64,000 bases of DNA, taken from positions 7,100,041 through 7,164,040 of the forward strand of contig NC_044011.1 of NCBI RefSeq assembly GCF_900496995.4, given 5' to 3'. Position numbers and translations under genes: made by a program. The first letter of the stretch is position 1. Each line of letters begins with the position of its first letter. The stretch comes from Aquila chrysaetos chrysaetos. Its lineage: Eukaryota; Chordata; Aves; Accipitriformes; Accipitridae. Under the pieces are notes generated by a model, which was not told the DNA's origin, did not search any database, and saw only the letters and a program-made list of their open reading frames with translations. Shown one piece after another: positions 47,216 through 61,739 of the stretch.

Positions 47216-49477
47216 TTCTTCATTTATTCATTCATTCTAATGATTCTCCATGCAACTGCAGACCTACCTAATTTTTTCCCCATCTTGTAACATAACTACC
47301 TCTTTAATCATAGCCAGAAGACCTCAGAAGGGCTAGAAAACTATTTTGATCCTTGCATTTATGTCAGTAGGAAGGCTGAAATAACATACCTAGTAGATTC
47401 TGGAGTTTCTTCTCTGAAACTGGCCTGGTTCGTTGCTTGTGATATGGATGATGAAGAGCTGTGATGGAAAACTTTCTCTTGGGAAAGCTAGCTTTGGAAT
47501 TGGCAAAGATGATGTGAGGTATGGATTCTTCAGTTACAAAAGAGCCATTTGTATTCTAAAGACATTTGTTATTCCTTGCGGAATTTTTAGAAGGGTCAAA
47601 TTTCCTGCTGATTTCTAAAAAGATTGATTGCCTTGCAGATAACACTTCACTTTTATGTAATACATTAGACACTAAAATCAACAATAGTTTATCTTCAAGG
47701 ACTTTATAAATATTGTGGAAGCTGCAAGGTGGCTGTCCTCAGTGTTACTTGTTCTTATTGGAAAATCAGAACTGTTTCTTCAGTCTCAATGTTCAATATA
47801 AATATGCTGGCACTCAGGTTTTTACCCCTGTCTTTAATGATGCAGTTTTCCTGTCAATATTTTGATATTTGCAATGTACAAGCCTCACCTTAGCTAGCTG
47901 CCTAAGCTGATTTCACACTGAACACAAAGAAACAATTATTTTCACAGAACAATGTTTTAAATACGTTTTGTGTGTTTACCCCAGAGTAATACGAAATCAA
48001 GCTCAATAAGTATTGCTTTCTCCTCATACCGAATAATCCCACCTGAGGACTTGTCAAAGATTGCAGAGGTGCAACAGGTAGCTGTCTTGCTTAGTAAAAC
48101 TGTCAGAATTGAATATGTGATTGGCTGGTTTAAGGCAACAGGGAGCGGGGTGCATGACACATAACTTTAAGCTCTTAGCTAATTAGAAGTGCAGAGAGTG
48201 AGCAAGTGAGAAAGTACACAAGGAAGCAAGTAAGCAAGCAAGAAAGGTTGTTCACTGATTTTTTTTTTTTTTTTTTTCAGGCAATATGATCTGCTAGGTA
48301 GCACATTTGAATGCAGGGAGATAGGATTCATGTCACTTAGTTAAACATAGCTGCCTAAAATTTAGTTGACAAAGTCTAACCACATTGTCCAGACCCTATC
48401 TGTACTCAGTGGGAGAAGATAGTTACCTGCAAGGAGAATTTACCTCATGACAGTTGTCCAAGACAGGTCAGATGAATCACTACAGCTGCTGCTCTAATTT
48501 CAAAAAGGGGAGTAACATCCATTTATCAGAGAAGGAGTAAGGGAGCTGGAGCTCAGATTTCTCTAGCTCTGGTGTAGGAGACGAGCTATTCTTTATCAAG
48601 TGCACAGGACAGCAATTATTGGATTTATCTCACTGCCTTGAGGTGTTTTAATGTTTGTCATCTTAGGCAATATCTACAATTTGCCAAGTGAATTACTTGT
48701 GTGATTTGCCTCCAATGCCTCTTCCCTGGGATTACTCACACTTCATGATCCAAGTCCCTTCTCAGGTGGGATGCTCTGAAGCCTGGTGCAGTTCTGAGGA
48801 AAGTTAATTCCATTTTCAGTTTTGTACTGGCAGTAAGGTTGACACCACAAAAGCTTTGACTCTTTTCCCCAGAAACAATCTTGAAAAGCTATCCCAGATT
48901 TTGCTGCACTCTCAAGCACTCCTGGATGCCCTTGCAGGATGTCTTGGACAATGGCACGTTTGTATTCAACATCATGTCTGAAACATATTTCTGGGTTGTG
49001 GTTCATGTACTTTGAGCCAAAAAATATCCCCAAATAAAAAACAAACCAAATGTGAGCATATAAGAATAATTATTATGCTTTAAGATGCTATACAGGGCTC
49101 AGAGGAAGATCTAGCTTAACTGGACGTAACATGAATACAGAGCAGTGAGCATGAGCTGCACTGCCACATCTGTTTAGACGGGAAAAAACCAACTCCTTAG
49201 GACAGATCTTTATGTTAGAGGTAAATACATCATTCCGGATCTGACAGCCCAAGTGAGTTGAGGTTGATGCGCCTCCATGTCCCGAGGTCCAACCAGCAGC
49301 AAGGCTGAAAATGTATTCCCAGTAGGCACACACACACACAGAGAACACATACACACCATGTGTATATACATATATACATGGCCAGCACAGAGAGCACTTA
49401 CATGAACACAGAAAGTACCAGCAGCCTCACCTTACCCCCCCTCTCTGTCTGGACAGGATGGAAGTCCACTAGTGAGA

Positions 49478-49516
<39 letters not shown>

Positions 49517-49520
49517 CATA
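49478..49520. repeat. TA dinucleotide repeat
   Basis: An uninterrupted (TA)n core of about 30 bases, flanked by TATACATA variants. It is self-complementary and likely length-variable. Confidence 0.95.
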
Positions 49521-52500
49521 AGTACAAGGTGAATCCTCCAGCAGCTTGGCTCAAACACTCAGTTGCCCAGTAGTTGACCCCTGGATCCCAGTCTCCCCAG
49601 TTGTTGGCATCTAATACAATGCTGGTTGTATTCTAAGAGTAATTATTTAAAAAGAAAAAAGAAAATATGAGGTTTGAAGAAATTTCTTATCTATATATCA
49701 TAAAATCTTAATTGTATCTATACAATTATAATTATAAAATAAAATCTTAATTTCTTCTCTATATTTTATACAATCAGCCAAGTCAAAGTAGTAAAACAAC
49801 TACTCCTTCCAAAGGAATGTATTGACTAGGGTAGGGCAGTTGCCAGGTAGGATTTACAGGTGTTATCTTAGCTCTCAGAAGCTAAGAAACTGAGGTTACA
49901 TTATTGAAAAACAGGTAGAGTCTGGTCATCCAAAGTCTAGTGTGATGAACCAGTCTACAGACAGGGATTGCTGTGATGAAAGGCAGACTTGTGTAGTTTA
50001 GACTCGTCTAGTACAGATGTCCAAGTGTAAAATAGTTACTTTAGGTAGTTTTAGCACCCAGTAGAGATGTAACCTGACCCCCATCCAAACACTAAGTAAA
50101 TACATTCCTAAGCCTCACTCATTTGGGCAATAACTCCAAATAGTACTGTAACCTTAAATTACATCTTAAATCTGTTCCTAGTTGTTATCCTGTTGTAACT
50201 AATTGTAGATCCAAACTTAATCTTTCATTCTACCCCAGTCCTATTTTATCCCTTGTCCTGGTTTTACCCTAGTTTTAGCCTCAACTTAGTGAAATCTTTG
50301 ACCCCAAATGGAACTAATTCTGGCTTTCCATCCTATTATAAACCTCAGTTTAGGGAACAAAAGATAGCTTTGACTTTAACAATACAAAAATGTGAGTTTC
50401 AAAAGCTAGGACATTTTAGAATAAAATATATTACAGTTGTCTTCCCTCTCAGGAACAATTATCCCAACAAATATTTTATTCCTCAATGAATTAAAATATT
50501 CCTCCAATTTGAAAAAAAAAAAAAAAAAGCAACATTAAAAAGGAAGTACATTGGTTAACAAAAAGCAAACAAACAAAACAAACTTTGAAGGTAAAAATAC
50601 ACAAAGCAGCCACAAAGATAATGGTTTCTAAATCACCTGCATATTAACAGACATCATCTGAAGAAAATATCAAGTTCAGTCCAATGAGAATGTAGTAATG
50701 CAACAACTGTGAAACAAAGAGAAACTAGTAAAGAGTTTTAGTGAAAGTTAGCAAACAGACATCTGTTATAAAAGATATGAAGTTCCTTTCTTGCCTCAGT
50801 GCAGCTGACTGCCAGATGATTCAAGGTGGTGTTTCTTCTTTTTGGTACCAATACAAAGAGACTCAGGAATGAGAAATTTGCCCTATAGAATTTTGTTACA
50901 GAAATATTAAATTTGATATGAATGAAGTATGAATGGAGATGTGTGTTTGAAAGCCTCAGGAGAAACTGTAGAAAAAGGGTTAAAAGAATAGTGTGTTTTA
51001 ATTACTATGTTATATTGATGTGATTTAATTCAAACAACCATAAAGCACAAAGCAAAAAAAGAAACTGGAGCAAAAAAGATAAAACAAGATGAAGAACAGT
51101 ACTCCACCCATAAAATACCTACATAAGAAGTAGAAGGATGGTGAAACTGAGGGATTTTGCACACCTCGGGGTTGCATGCCAGTGATAATGACCAGACCAT
51201 TTGGACACAAGCATCTTAATAGTTACGGGTGTGTAGAAGCAGAAATAAGTGAAACCTTTGTGAGACTGAGTATGAACGAATGAAATCAGATGTTTAAAAT
51301 TAGTATCACCTTCCCTTTCTAGAAGATTTCACCTTGTAGAATGCTGCATTAATTGCATATATCCCAGGGTCATATACATACACCTCCCTACATATCGATG
51401 AAATTTCTACACATTGAAGAAAATTTCCTCCAAACCACTAAATGTAGGAAGGGTTCTAAAGCTTATTCCGAATGGAGCAGGTACTTTGGCTTGGTTAATA
51501 GCCTTGGCTAAATCCAGCAACATTCAAACTACAATTTCCATATCGAGGTCAAACAAAAGAAATCTTCACTACCAGTGTGGTTAGGCTGATCTTTGAAGGC
51601 TGTCTTTTTAGGAAACAGTACAGGTTCCAGCTGACTTAGTTAACTGACAGTAAAGGCAGTAAAGGGGGAATGAGATTTTTTCAGTATCATGTTCTTTTTT
51701 TTCAGTTTGCTTGTTAAAGAGAAAGGCAATGTAAGTCATCTCAGGATAAATTCATTGCCTGACTTCAGAAACTTCACAACAACTAGTTAATGCCAACGTG
51801 GTTAATTACATTTTGCAATGTTGTGTTTGTTTAAACCCCTCCAGGGAACTTAACTTGCCTGTGTATCATTGGAACCCTTTTTTCTTCATAATTAAAACAC
51901 TGGAGAACCAGAGTTAAGGAAACTTCATTTAAGCTTCTACTGACTTTGTTTCTGGGAGCTGATCTACTTTTACCTCCAAACTCCAGCATATAGTATTGAG
52001 ATTACGAGGAAGACAGATTTTTGTGAATATGTCACAGAATGCAATATGGGCATTACCCTTAGGTAGCCCTCCACAAAACCACCACGGCACACATCTTGAA
52101 AAGGTAGGTATTTCTCATCAGGTGCTGCTGTCCCACAGACAGTCTTAGGCCCCTCATGAACTGAGGCAGTGCCCACGTCTGGTTCTTTAGGTGCCTATCA
52201 GAAATTAATTTAAACCATTAATTTCATTCAGAGTTCATAATAAGCTGTAATGGAGCCAAACTCATGCTATGAACAAGAATAAAGAAGAAGCAGAAGTTGC
52301 AAAGGCCCCAGTACAGGCATTTTGTTGGGTCTTCCCCATACTTTGAATATTAATGCATATATATACATGTGTGTATGTGCATCTGTGTATGTGCATACAC
52401 ACAAACCCAAACACAGCACACTATATAAAGTAAATAAATGTATTGTATTTGTGATATGTTGTATAATGCTTGTAATGAATACACTATCATGTTTTGGTGT

Positions 52501-53729
52501 AAAGGAGGCTTAATAAAAGCCAAAAAAAAAGGCAAATAAGTAAATTTCCTTACATTACTGAAAACCGTATCTAAAAAATGTTTCACTTACTGTGAATGCA
52601 TTTTTATGGAAGAATGCATTTTAAACAAAAGGAATACATATTAACATTTCTTTCTATTAATTATTTTCAGAAGTGTGTGAGAAATTATATTTAATAACAA
52701 ATTAGTTATCTTCTTCTGACAATAATTGGTACTGATCTAAATGATATGGTCTCAGGGTAAGCGAATAGATTAACACTTTTGTCAGGTTTCTTGCTAGATA
52801 GCTTTGCAATGACTGCACACATCTTTTTCTGATTGTTCTTTTGTCTCTATTTTCCTTGAGTCAATGTATAGGCAATGGAGAAAGGTTAGTAGAGAAAGGC
52901 AATTCTTTCTACCCTGTAATATGGAAGAGTTGAATTATAATGTGAAGGTGCACATCTCTCTCCACTAAGGTTCTCACTACTCTCCTGAGATCCATTTGAA
53001 ATTAGCAGGATTTTAAGTATTTACAGAAGAGGTAGGTGTCTGTGGTCCAGATCAAAAACATACTTAAGAAGTCTTATCCCACCAGTTCCAAATGCCTTTC
53101 TTGATCTGGGCTGCTGAGCTCCTGACATGCTGACACAGTTTACGGTTCTGTCAAGATCATCTCCTTGTACCTTTCCATTGGAGTAGAAAGTTTGTCTGCT
53201 CTCATATACTTAAACCATAAACAGTTCTGGGAAAACTTTACTTGTGTACTTGTGTGTACACAACCAATGCCAAGTACAATGAGATCCTGTTCCCATGATT
53301 CCTTTTAAATATTAGTATTAGTGTTGGCACTGTAATATGGGTCAGTAATAATACACCAGTAATAATTTATATTAATAAGGAAAATGTGCATTTTTATAAA
53401 TACATAGCAATGTTTGGCATCCAAACTTAATTGTAGTGGGATATCTGACCAGCTGATTTAAGCTTATTTTTTGTCCAATTTTCTCAAAATACCTCATTGT
53501 CATCATCATGTTGTTTTTCTTCTACAGGCAGTAGACTAGTAAAGTTTCCTGTGCCACAAAAATATTTCAGATTTTAAGTACTCTCCTATTCTGTATAGAC
53601 ACAAAAACTATGTGTAAGTACGTATATGTATGTATAACACACTTGTTTAATAAGAGATAATGAAATAAATAATTACAGTTTAAATGTGAATAAAAAAAGA
53701 AACAGGTTGGGGACCACTGCTTTACATGT

Positions 53730-54010
53730 ATGCTGAACAACTCCTAATGCGTTTGTGGGGATGGGGAGGAGGCTGAAAAGGGGTGGGTGAGCACTGAACA
53801 GGGTGGGGGTACGTGAAGAAGACTGAACATGTCCGCAGGGCAGAGGACCGACCTTCTCAGGATAATCAAGAGACGCCCACCTCACGCAAGGAAGAGATCA
53901 GTCCTGAGTCCGAGCAAGAGGCTCCCTGACACGGCCTCGGACCAACAGGAGGACCATGCGGTATAACTGAGGCAACCCTTGGTCTTCGTGCTGTGTTGCG
54001 AGGTACAAGC
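53730..54010. other. GC-rich block in AT-rich surroundings
   Basis: About 280 bp with several CpGs stand out from AT-rich flanks. It is preceded at about 53702 by CAGGTTGGGGACCACTGC, which resembles a hAT-type transposon end, and followed by CTGAGGCAACCCTTGGTC. No open frame or family was recognised. It may be an inserted element or a small regulatory island. Confidence 0.35.
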
Positions 54011-54944
54011 GTCACTGCCCACCCAAATGGAAATCCAGGACAAAAAAATGGACTTCACAGGAATATGTACACGGGGACAGCAAGGAGCGTTATTCTACTC
54101 TAGGGAAAACCAGGTGCCCACGAGGGCTCTTCCTTCACCCTTGCAGGTCTGAAGGACCTGGCAGGTTTCAGTGAAAGTGCAGCAAAAGGCAAAGAATAGA
54201 TTGGTGCTTACCACCATAGGAAGGATGGGGGGAAAGGGTGCTTGAGAGAAGTACACTTTTATTTTGGCCAGCCATCAGGCTGTTAAATTTCTCAAAGATC
54301 TGGGATGTCCACGAGGGTATTGGATTTTTTTTGTAGATGAAGTTATAGAGACTAGTAAAATGATAGTAATGTACCTTTTCATTAAAGGATGTTAGTAATA
54401 TAAATAAATGACATATAGCCTGCTGACAAAAAGAGCACGTCTGGGTAGCAGAAGCATGTACAGTTCCTCGCTAAGAACTCTGTGAACTTCCCATCTGCCT
54501 TTTTTCATAGTGACCCCCTCATGCTCCCATATAGATCTGATATTAAATCCTGCTGTTGTCATGTAGTCTATCTTTTGCTGTGTCATCTAATAAAAATACC
54601 CAATGTTTGCCCCAGTCAGAGGGTTCTTTCTTCTTTTTTAATGGTAGCATTTGTCCATTTGAGAGTCACTGTCTTATAACTCATGACGGAATTGAATATT
54701 TTCCTTTTCAGCTGTGTATGTAATCCATTGACAAAAAGGTGTGCAAGATCTCTTTTTCCTCTAGTGATGATGATTTGGGGGAAGTTGTGCTACAGTGTTA
54801 CTTTTAAGAAACAGCAACTGCTGTGTGGCCATGCAAGTAGGGGCTAGCACACTATGCTGAAAGGGATCTATGTTACACACCTTCACATTTTCATCACTCT
54901 GTTTTTCACAGAATGCGAGAGAAGTCATCACCGTAATCTCATTC

Positions 54945-55025
54945 ATAGAATCATAGAATCATAGAATACCTCAAGCTGGAAGGGACCCATAAGGATCGTC
55001 AAGTCCAACTCCCTGCTCCTTCTGT
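54945..55025 (-). mobile_element. CR1 LINE 3' end, minus strand
   Basis: CATAGAATCATAGAATCATA is the reversed CR1 tail repeat. It is followed by AAGCTGGAAGGGACCCATAA and GTCCAACTCCCTGCTC, the reversed CR1 terminal region. Only about 80 bp is recognisable. Confidence 0.88.
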
Positions 55026-55029
55026 ACGA

Positions 55030-58000
55030 TACACAAGGCTCCCTCAAAATTTTGGCAAAAGTAAAAGACAAAATTCATCTCCTAACTGATTGCATGTCAT
55101 AGCAAAAATTTATCCTCAAGCACCATGCTGTTCACCATATAATATTCTGGTTTTGTATAAGGTTCTAAATAATTTTGATTTTCAGCAGTGTTGAAAAAAA
55201 AATGGAAGAAACAATGTTTGCAACCCACAGATCCCAGTGCTTGGGGAAAGCTGCTTAGTTTCATGGGAAAAAAAAAAATTAAAGCATCTATGAAACATAT
55301 ATTCAGGCTGGGAACTTGTATACCTGTGCACTTTCCACCTTGGGTGATTAATAGCTTGTCCATTCTTTGATTTGCAACGTATGAAGTAGCCATCATAGCC
55401 TTTGCCATTATTACAATAATGTCAGCCAGGAGGAAAGTCTGGTCAGAACACAGGTGAATTACTTTTTAGGTGATAAATGGCCTATTCTAAAAGTTTCCCT
55501 ATATTCGTATTGCTTGCGTTAACAGTGGGACAATATAAGGAGTTGTGCATGCTGACAGCTTCAAGAATAATCTGAGAACAATCACCATGTCCAAACAGCT
55601 GGTGTATATGGTAAAAAAAATCCATCTACACCCTAAACAAAAGTTTTATGTAATGATACCTGGTCTAAATCTATACTATTCTACATATCTCCTAACCCCA
55701 GACCTCTGGATCTGCCATTCCATCTGCCACACGTTTCCACAGAAGCCACAGGCTGTGCTTCTCCTCCTCTATCTTCCCTGCTACATTTGAGGGAAGGGGT
55801 AAAACTAGAATTTCAAAATCCCCATCAGGGCTATGGAGTGCCAGAAGTGACCCTGCCTTGGAAAGATCCATGTTGTGATCTTCTGGGGGCACAGTTTCTT
55901 GCTCAGTAGGGGAATGCAGCGTCCTGAAAGCCCTGTACATTTGTTTTCTTCTTATTCACATGTAAACTTTAATTCCTTATCTTTTCTAAACAATTACATT
56001 ATTCATACACTTTTATGAATACATACATTTAGTTTTAAATATACATGTGTGAACATATTTGAACACAGATGTAAATGTATATGTATGTGCATGCGCATGT
56101 TTATATATGTATATCCTGGCTCTAAGAAAATAAGCAACCAATCACAGGGCATAATTTAAAATCATATGGGGTATAATAGCATCAAAATCAGCAGCCCCAG
56201 TGGCAAGGAGCAGCAAGGTTACCCAACCATGTGATGGGAAGAGGGGCAGGACTTCCACATCAGGTGGGATATGTGACTGTGGGGTGGGGTTTCCACTGCC
56301 AGGTGGTGTCCTGCCACTATTACTTCTCATCCTGGATAAAGGTTGCATTTTCGTTAATTATGTAGACAGGACAAGTTGTACTGAATTGCCCTCTGTCTTA
56401 AAGGAAGCTTCAGAAATCCTAGAAAACAGCTAAATTAATCATTTGATGGGTGTTGCTGGTGCAGTATTTGATGCTTCACTATAGAATCACAAAATTAATC
56501 TTTAGCATTGTTGGCTTATGCTGCTTCTTTAATTTAGCTTCTAACATTGACCTTTTAAAAGTCTGTGTTGAGTTTAATTTTTGTTAACATTACAAATTAT
56601 TTTAATTAATATACATGTATATATGTACTATATAATGTATACTATACATTAAGTAATAATGTATAAATACACAATGGCATTAATTTCACTTAACTGTAGC
56701 CATGTAGATGGTATATCTTTAAGTCTGATCTACCCATTCTTTGAGGCAGTGGAAAGAAATAAGCACCTCCCAGTCCTGATTCATCTGACCCCTCAATATA
56801 CTGCCAATGCAAATTAAAAGAAACATTTTGGGGAAAGGGAGAAAGAAAGAAAGGGAGAAAGAGAGAAACAGGGAGAGAGGGGTGGGGTAGGAGGGAAGAT
56901 GTTGAATTTATTTGTTTTACACTTCCTGAAAGTATGTATCTTTCTCAGTGGACTATGGAGAACTCATCCTGGATACTCATAAAATACAGAAAACTAAGTG
57001 ATCTGGAGTATTCTAGATGATGGCTTTCCATCCTGTGCATTCCCAGATGAGAATGACTACAGAATATGGGAAGTCAGAGGCTGTGGGTTTATTTGTTTCC
57101 CAGAAGCAAAGATTACCAGTCATTTAAATGCAGAATTAATCATGAGATCGTAGAAAAGTAGGTTGTAAGGTACCTCTAGAGGTCACCTGGTCCAGGAATA
57201 ATATATGTTAAAATAAATAATTAATAAATACAAATAAATAATTATAAATAAAGTAATACACCTTAGAGGTTTTATAAGGACCCCCAGGCACCTAAGTTAG
57301 CACTCCAGAACCACAGCTGCTGCCACAATTATGTAACCTTCACCCTTGGAACCAGAAACAACCTGCACACCCTGAAGAGATGAAGAAAGCATTATCTAGA
57401 GGATGCAAAGAGACAAAATCTTCTCCATCTTCTGGCACACAATGTTTGCCCTCTGTCATCACATGGTGAGTGAAGCAGCTAAGGTCGCAGGCAGCCTAGT
57501 TGCAGTCTCTGGTGCTAGTGCTGACAATCGGGCAGGGAGACAAATCACTATGAATGCGGCTCGTATTTAAAAGAGCCAAACCTCTGGTGCATGCACAGCA
57601 GTACTAAATACATGGGTGTTTGGGAGAGGTTTCATGGCTAGAAGAGCAAGACTTTGGGTCAGAATGATGAACTACCAACAGAACTGAAAGGGAGATGCAT
57701 ATTGAAGCTGTTAGCAGATGTTTGTAGGATTTTAAAGCTGGGATTGCAATAAGCTTCAGAAATACGGAGTCCTGGTGTGGAGTGAAGCTAGGGGTTGGGT
57801 AGCTGAAGAACTTTTGGTACTCGGGAGTGACTTGGGAAGACAGGGGATAACAGATGTAGGGATTAGGGGAGTTTGTCTCAGCTGTCTTGCATTCACACAT
57901 GATTCAGGGAGGGCTGATAAAACCAATGTCAGTAAGAATAACCTTGAGAGAACTCAGAATCAATGAGGAACAGAAGTGTCAGAGGCAATACTGTACTCAT

Positions 58001-59160
58001 CCCAGTACAAGGACTTGAGATGTTGACTGCTCACTTTGCCTGAGGATCAAGGACACTTGACCTTGTACTGGATAACAAGAAGGTTGAGAACTTAACTTCA
58101 GGGAAAAGGGACAGATACTTGTTTCTACTGAGTTTCTCAGTGAAGTTCTTAAACAGAAATTGGGTGAGTGTTAGTATTACTGTGATTGGACTAGTAATGA
58201 GTGATTGTTATATTTTGCTTAGACTGCCAAAACATTAATGAAACTAACAGTGAAATTTCTTAGATCAGCACGTATTCTTTGATGCCCGTGACCAAATTGT
58301 GTAGGTAATAGTGCTTAAAAGCCCAGAATCACACTTCACTCAGATCCACAGTTGGACATCAGTATTGCCCTAAAGAATGGTGTGCCACCCTCTGATGAAG
58401 ACATTAGCAGATCCAGCAAGGGTTTAATCATCATCCTCCCAGCAGCAAATGAAATTTGTTTCCGTAGTAGTTACAGAGTCATTTAGGCTCAGGAATTCCC
58501 TATCAGTCAGAAATAACCAGGGGATAAATTCAGAGTTTCATCTGTCCAAAGATAAAGATACAATTAGAAGTCTGAGCTAGACATGTAGAGCACAATTCAA
58601 ATAGTCAACCATAGTCTGAACCACTCTGATGACACTGGATGCTATCTCAGACATCTCCACCAGATCAGCTGGTGAGACACAGGACCCATCCTTCTTGACC
58701 AGAACTGGAGGCCAGGCAGGTTATTCCAGAGCATTTAAAATCATATTTGACATCTGTGTTTAGGACCTGGGTTCCATCCCTACACTTCCTAAGAGGAATT
58801 GTATCTTTTTCCTTCCACTCTGTCCCCCAGGTTGTTATGTTGACTTATTCAGATGTAGATATCTACATCAGCAGCATTGTAAATTACACAGTATGAACAC
58901 CCCCATAAATAACTCATGAAAAGATGGCTTCACTGTAAAGAAGACCAGAAGGAGTGATCACACTCATAGACTGTGATTCTTGCATCTCCTGTAAGCTGTT
59001 TCTTTTTGAACTAATTCATTTAAAGGGCTAAAAAGAGACAAATGAAGAAGTGCATTATGTAGCTTTCCTGGTAAATTTGTTTCCAGTAGTGAAGACAAAA
59101 ATGCAGCTGTGCAAATAGGAAGAAGGAATAAGATCTGTGTTCAGAGCAGCCAGTCTTTTT
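55030..59160. other. AT-rich intergenic region, minor repeats only
   Basis: No supported gene. GAAA-rich purine tract at 56838-56890. A decayed CR1 3' end on minus is possible at 57145-57200 (GGTACCTCTAGAGGTCACCT, then GGTCCAGG). An AATAAATA-type A/T run lies at 57210-57260. Short A/T-rich runs with TATATA occur near 56040-56120 and 56610-56660. Confidence 0.45.
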
Positions 59161-59164
59161 CACT

Positions 59165-59642
59165 GTGGAAGGGAGCCTGGGTAAAGCACAACCAGCAGCT
59201 GGAGTGCGGAGAGGAAGCTGGTGAAGGGTCTAGAGAACAAGTCTTACGAGGAGCAGGTGAGGGAACTGGGTTTGTTTAGTCTGGAGAAAAGGAGGCTGAG
59301 GGGAGACCTTATTGCTCCCTACAACTACCTGAAAGAAGGTTGAAACAAGGTGGGTGTTGATCTCTCCTTCCAAGTAGCAAGCAATAGAACAAGAGGAAAT
59401 GGCCTCAAGTTGCACCTCAGGAGGTTTAGATTGGAGATTAGGAAAAACTTCTTTACCAAAAGGGTTGTCAAGCATTGGAACAGGCTGCCCAGGGAAGTGG
59501 TTGAGCAACCATCCCAGGAGGTATTTAAAAGACATGTAGATGTGGGACTTAGGATCATGGTGGACTTGGCAATGCTAGGTTAATGGTTGGACTCAATGAT
59601 CTTAAAGGTCTTTTCCAACCTAAACAATTCTCTGATTCTATA
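59165..59642 (+). mobile_element. CR1 LINE 3' portion
   Basis: The sequence runs from the CR1 segment GCAGGTGAGGGAACTGGG through GGAGACCTTATTGCTC, GGTTTAGATTGGAGATTAGG and GGCTGCCCAGGGAAGTGGT. It ends with GGTTGGACTCAATGATCTTA and AACCTAAACAATTCTCTGAT at 59642. The copy is 5'-truncated and well preserved. Confidence 0.93.
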
Positions 59643-61739
59643 GGCATCAGAGAAGAAGGTAGAAAAAAATGGGAAATACTTATCACCTATCAAAGTGGTG
59701 TGGCAGGAAACAGCAAAGAGGGAATAACCTCCATTGGTTCTTTGCTGATTTGGGCTGAACAACCCAGAGAGTGGTAGACACTGAACTGTGTGGGAGAATG
59801 ATAGATGCAAAGCCATGGAAGTGAAGTGCATCCACAGAAATCTCGATAACCAAGTAGAGGTAAGGGGAGAGTGTTGTTTCTGCATTAGCTGGATGTGTAG
59901 GATACAATACAATACACGACAGCAGAGTGCAGTGGTAGGTTCCTGCAGGAATCTTTCTGTCATATGATGGGATGGGAAGAGACTGGAGATGACCAAAGCA
60001 CTTAGAAGGAGTTTAAAGCGAGGCAAAGAGAAACTCAGATCCAGATTGGTAAGGATTCGCCGTCAGCTGAGAAATTAAATATCGGTCAATTTATACACAC
60101 ATCCAGCATAATGAGACCTTCAGCTGTCCATGAAAGAAAGGAAGAGATGGAGAAAACAAAGAATGTCAAGAAACTTTTAATTTCAAGGCATGACATGAAA
60201 TTTTGACTTTTGACAAAAACATCAAAAAGTGATGTAAGGAGTACTTTTTTTATCTTACTTGTTTTTATTTCTTTCTTACTTTCCTTTCTCTTTCTTTATT
60301 CTGAATTTTACTACTTTTTCCCATTTTTTCCTCCTCTCAGTTGTTTTTATTTTTTTAGTTTCCACTGTCGAGACTGATTTCATTTCTCACTGGTCTCAAT
60401 AAGGGAACTAAACCAAAGCTGTTCTAAAACTAAATAATCCTTACAGGTCTGAGCATTTTCCCCCACTAAAGCATTTTCAGTATGCTTTATTCTCTACCTC
60501 AACACTGCTGGTGAAGTTACCAATGCAGTAATGTGCAGACACCGTCATGCAGACAGACATACTATCTTTGTAGCAAAATGGAAGAAAAGTGTTTAGAAAA
60601 GATGGAGACAAAAACTCCTATAACTTTCTCCTGAACCAAAAGAAGAAAAAGAAGTGGGAGGAATGAAAGAACTTAGACAAATGGAAAGACTTTTAAAAGA
60701 ACTCTGACCAATTTTTATGGTTTTCTTCATGAGGGAGGTGTCAAAATCCACAGTTCCATTTAAAATATATGTAAAAGAAATTATTTGATACATTCCATGA
60801 AAAAATGTCCATTGGCTTTCCAGACTGCTGTCATGTTGATTCATGGTGGATTAATTTCATAGAGATATTGAGATAACTGAGTTTTCTTTGTTTCCAGTGT
60901 TCTGTTGACTTAATTGGAAAACCAGACACCACTGTGGGATTTCTCTGGACAAAAGTGGAAGTCTGAATGTGATCTAGACATCCTCAGCTCCCTTGAAAGA
61001 CAATTGGGAAAAATAAAATATTTTGGAAAATACTTGAACTGATATATGATAGAGAAAATTTAGGATAGAATTAGTCGTTCCCTGGGCTGGCTATACTGAC
61101 ATAAGTATAAAGGGATTTAAAATTATTTAATTGCAAACAACTTTGCAGCTGTCAGCTGAATTTACCCAAGAGGTTCATAAACCTTCCTTCAGATGTGAGT
61201 GACACATACTTAGTTTCCTTTTATAATCAGTGGATGTGATTTAGGTTAATTATATAATTTTAGGGTACACGTCACCTAGCTTTGTTCAGCTGTCTACCCT
61301 AGAATTAAATCTGTATGCCCTGGAAGGACCTGCTTTTGTCAACTGGAGAGGGAGTAGACGTGACTAGCTCAGATAAGCCATCTACATTAAACCACAAAAA
61401 TCAGCCTACCCATGGAAGAATGTACTGATACATTATGACCTATATTCCATCCAGGTGCCAGTTCCCAGGGCACAGAGAAAATAAAAGAACATCTGATAAA
61501 AATGTGGACTTTTCCAGTTTACATTTCCAGTAAAATGTCCAAGTTAGTGGGAATCTAAATTACTGGTTTTCAAGTATTTCACCATTAGGAGTTCCCTAAA
61601 ACTAGGAAATGGGAAAAGGGCATGCATTTTACGCAATCTAAATATGCCCCAGGTTGTTCAAACATTTCTGCAGATTTGCACTGGTGTTTGTTTTTTTTCC
61701 ATGATTACTGTCTGTTTCTCAGGGTTCTGCAGAGTGGAA
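59643..61739. other. Region upstream of the third OR gene
   Basis: No gene or named repeat was recognised. The frame 59580-60026 (minus, 148 codons) was inspected and shows no known domain. T-rich stretches lie at 60245-60360. Untranslated 5' exons of the OR are likely somewhere here. Confidence 0.45.

Larger units (their letters stand above)
46480..54940. other. AT-rich intergenic region with microsatellites, no supported gene
   Basis: Simple repeats: TTCC at 47152-47215, poly-T at 48259-48280, a short CA run at 49328-49340, TA at 49478-49520, and poly-A at 50510-50528. A GC-rich block is at 53730-54010. Open frames such as 48743-49033 (minus, 96 codons) and 49088-49354 (minus, 88 codons) were read and show no recognisable family. 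No OR fragments were found. Confidence 0.5.

Noticed and set aside
48743-49033. 96-codon minus-strand frame with several cysteines
   Set aside because: No family recognised, no flanking exons, and surroundings are AT-rich and non-coding in appearance.
57145-57200. Possible old CR1 3' end on the minus strand
   Set aside because: Similarity is short and decayed. It is noted within the intergenic entry but not called as an element.
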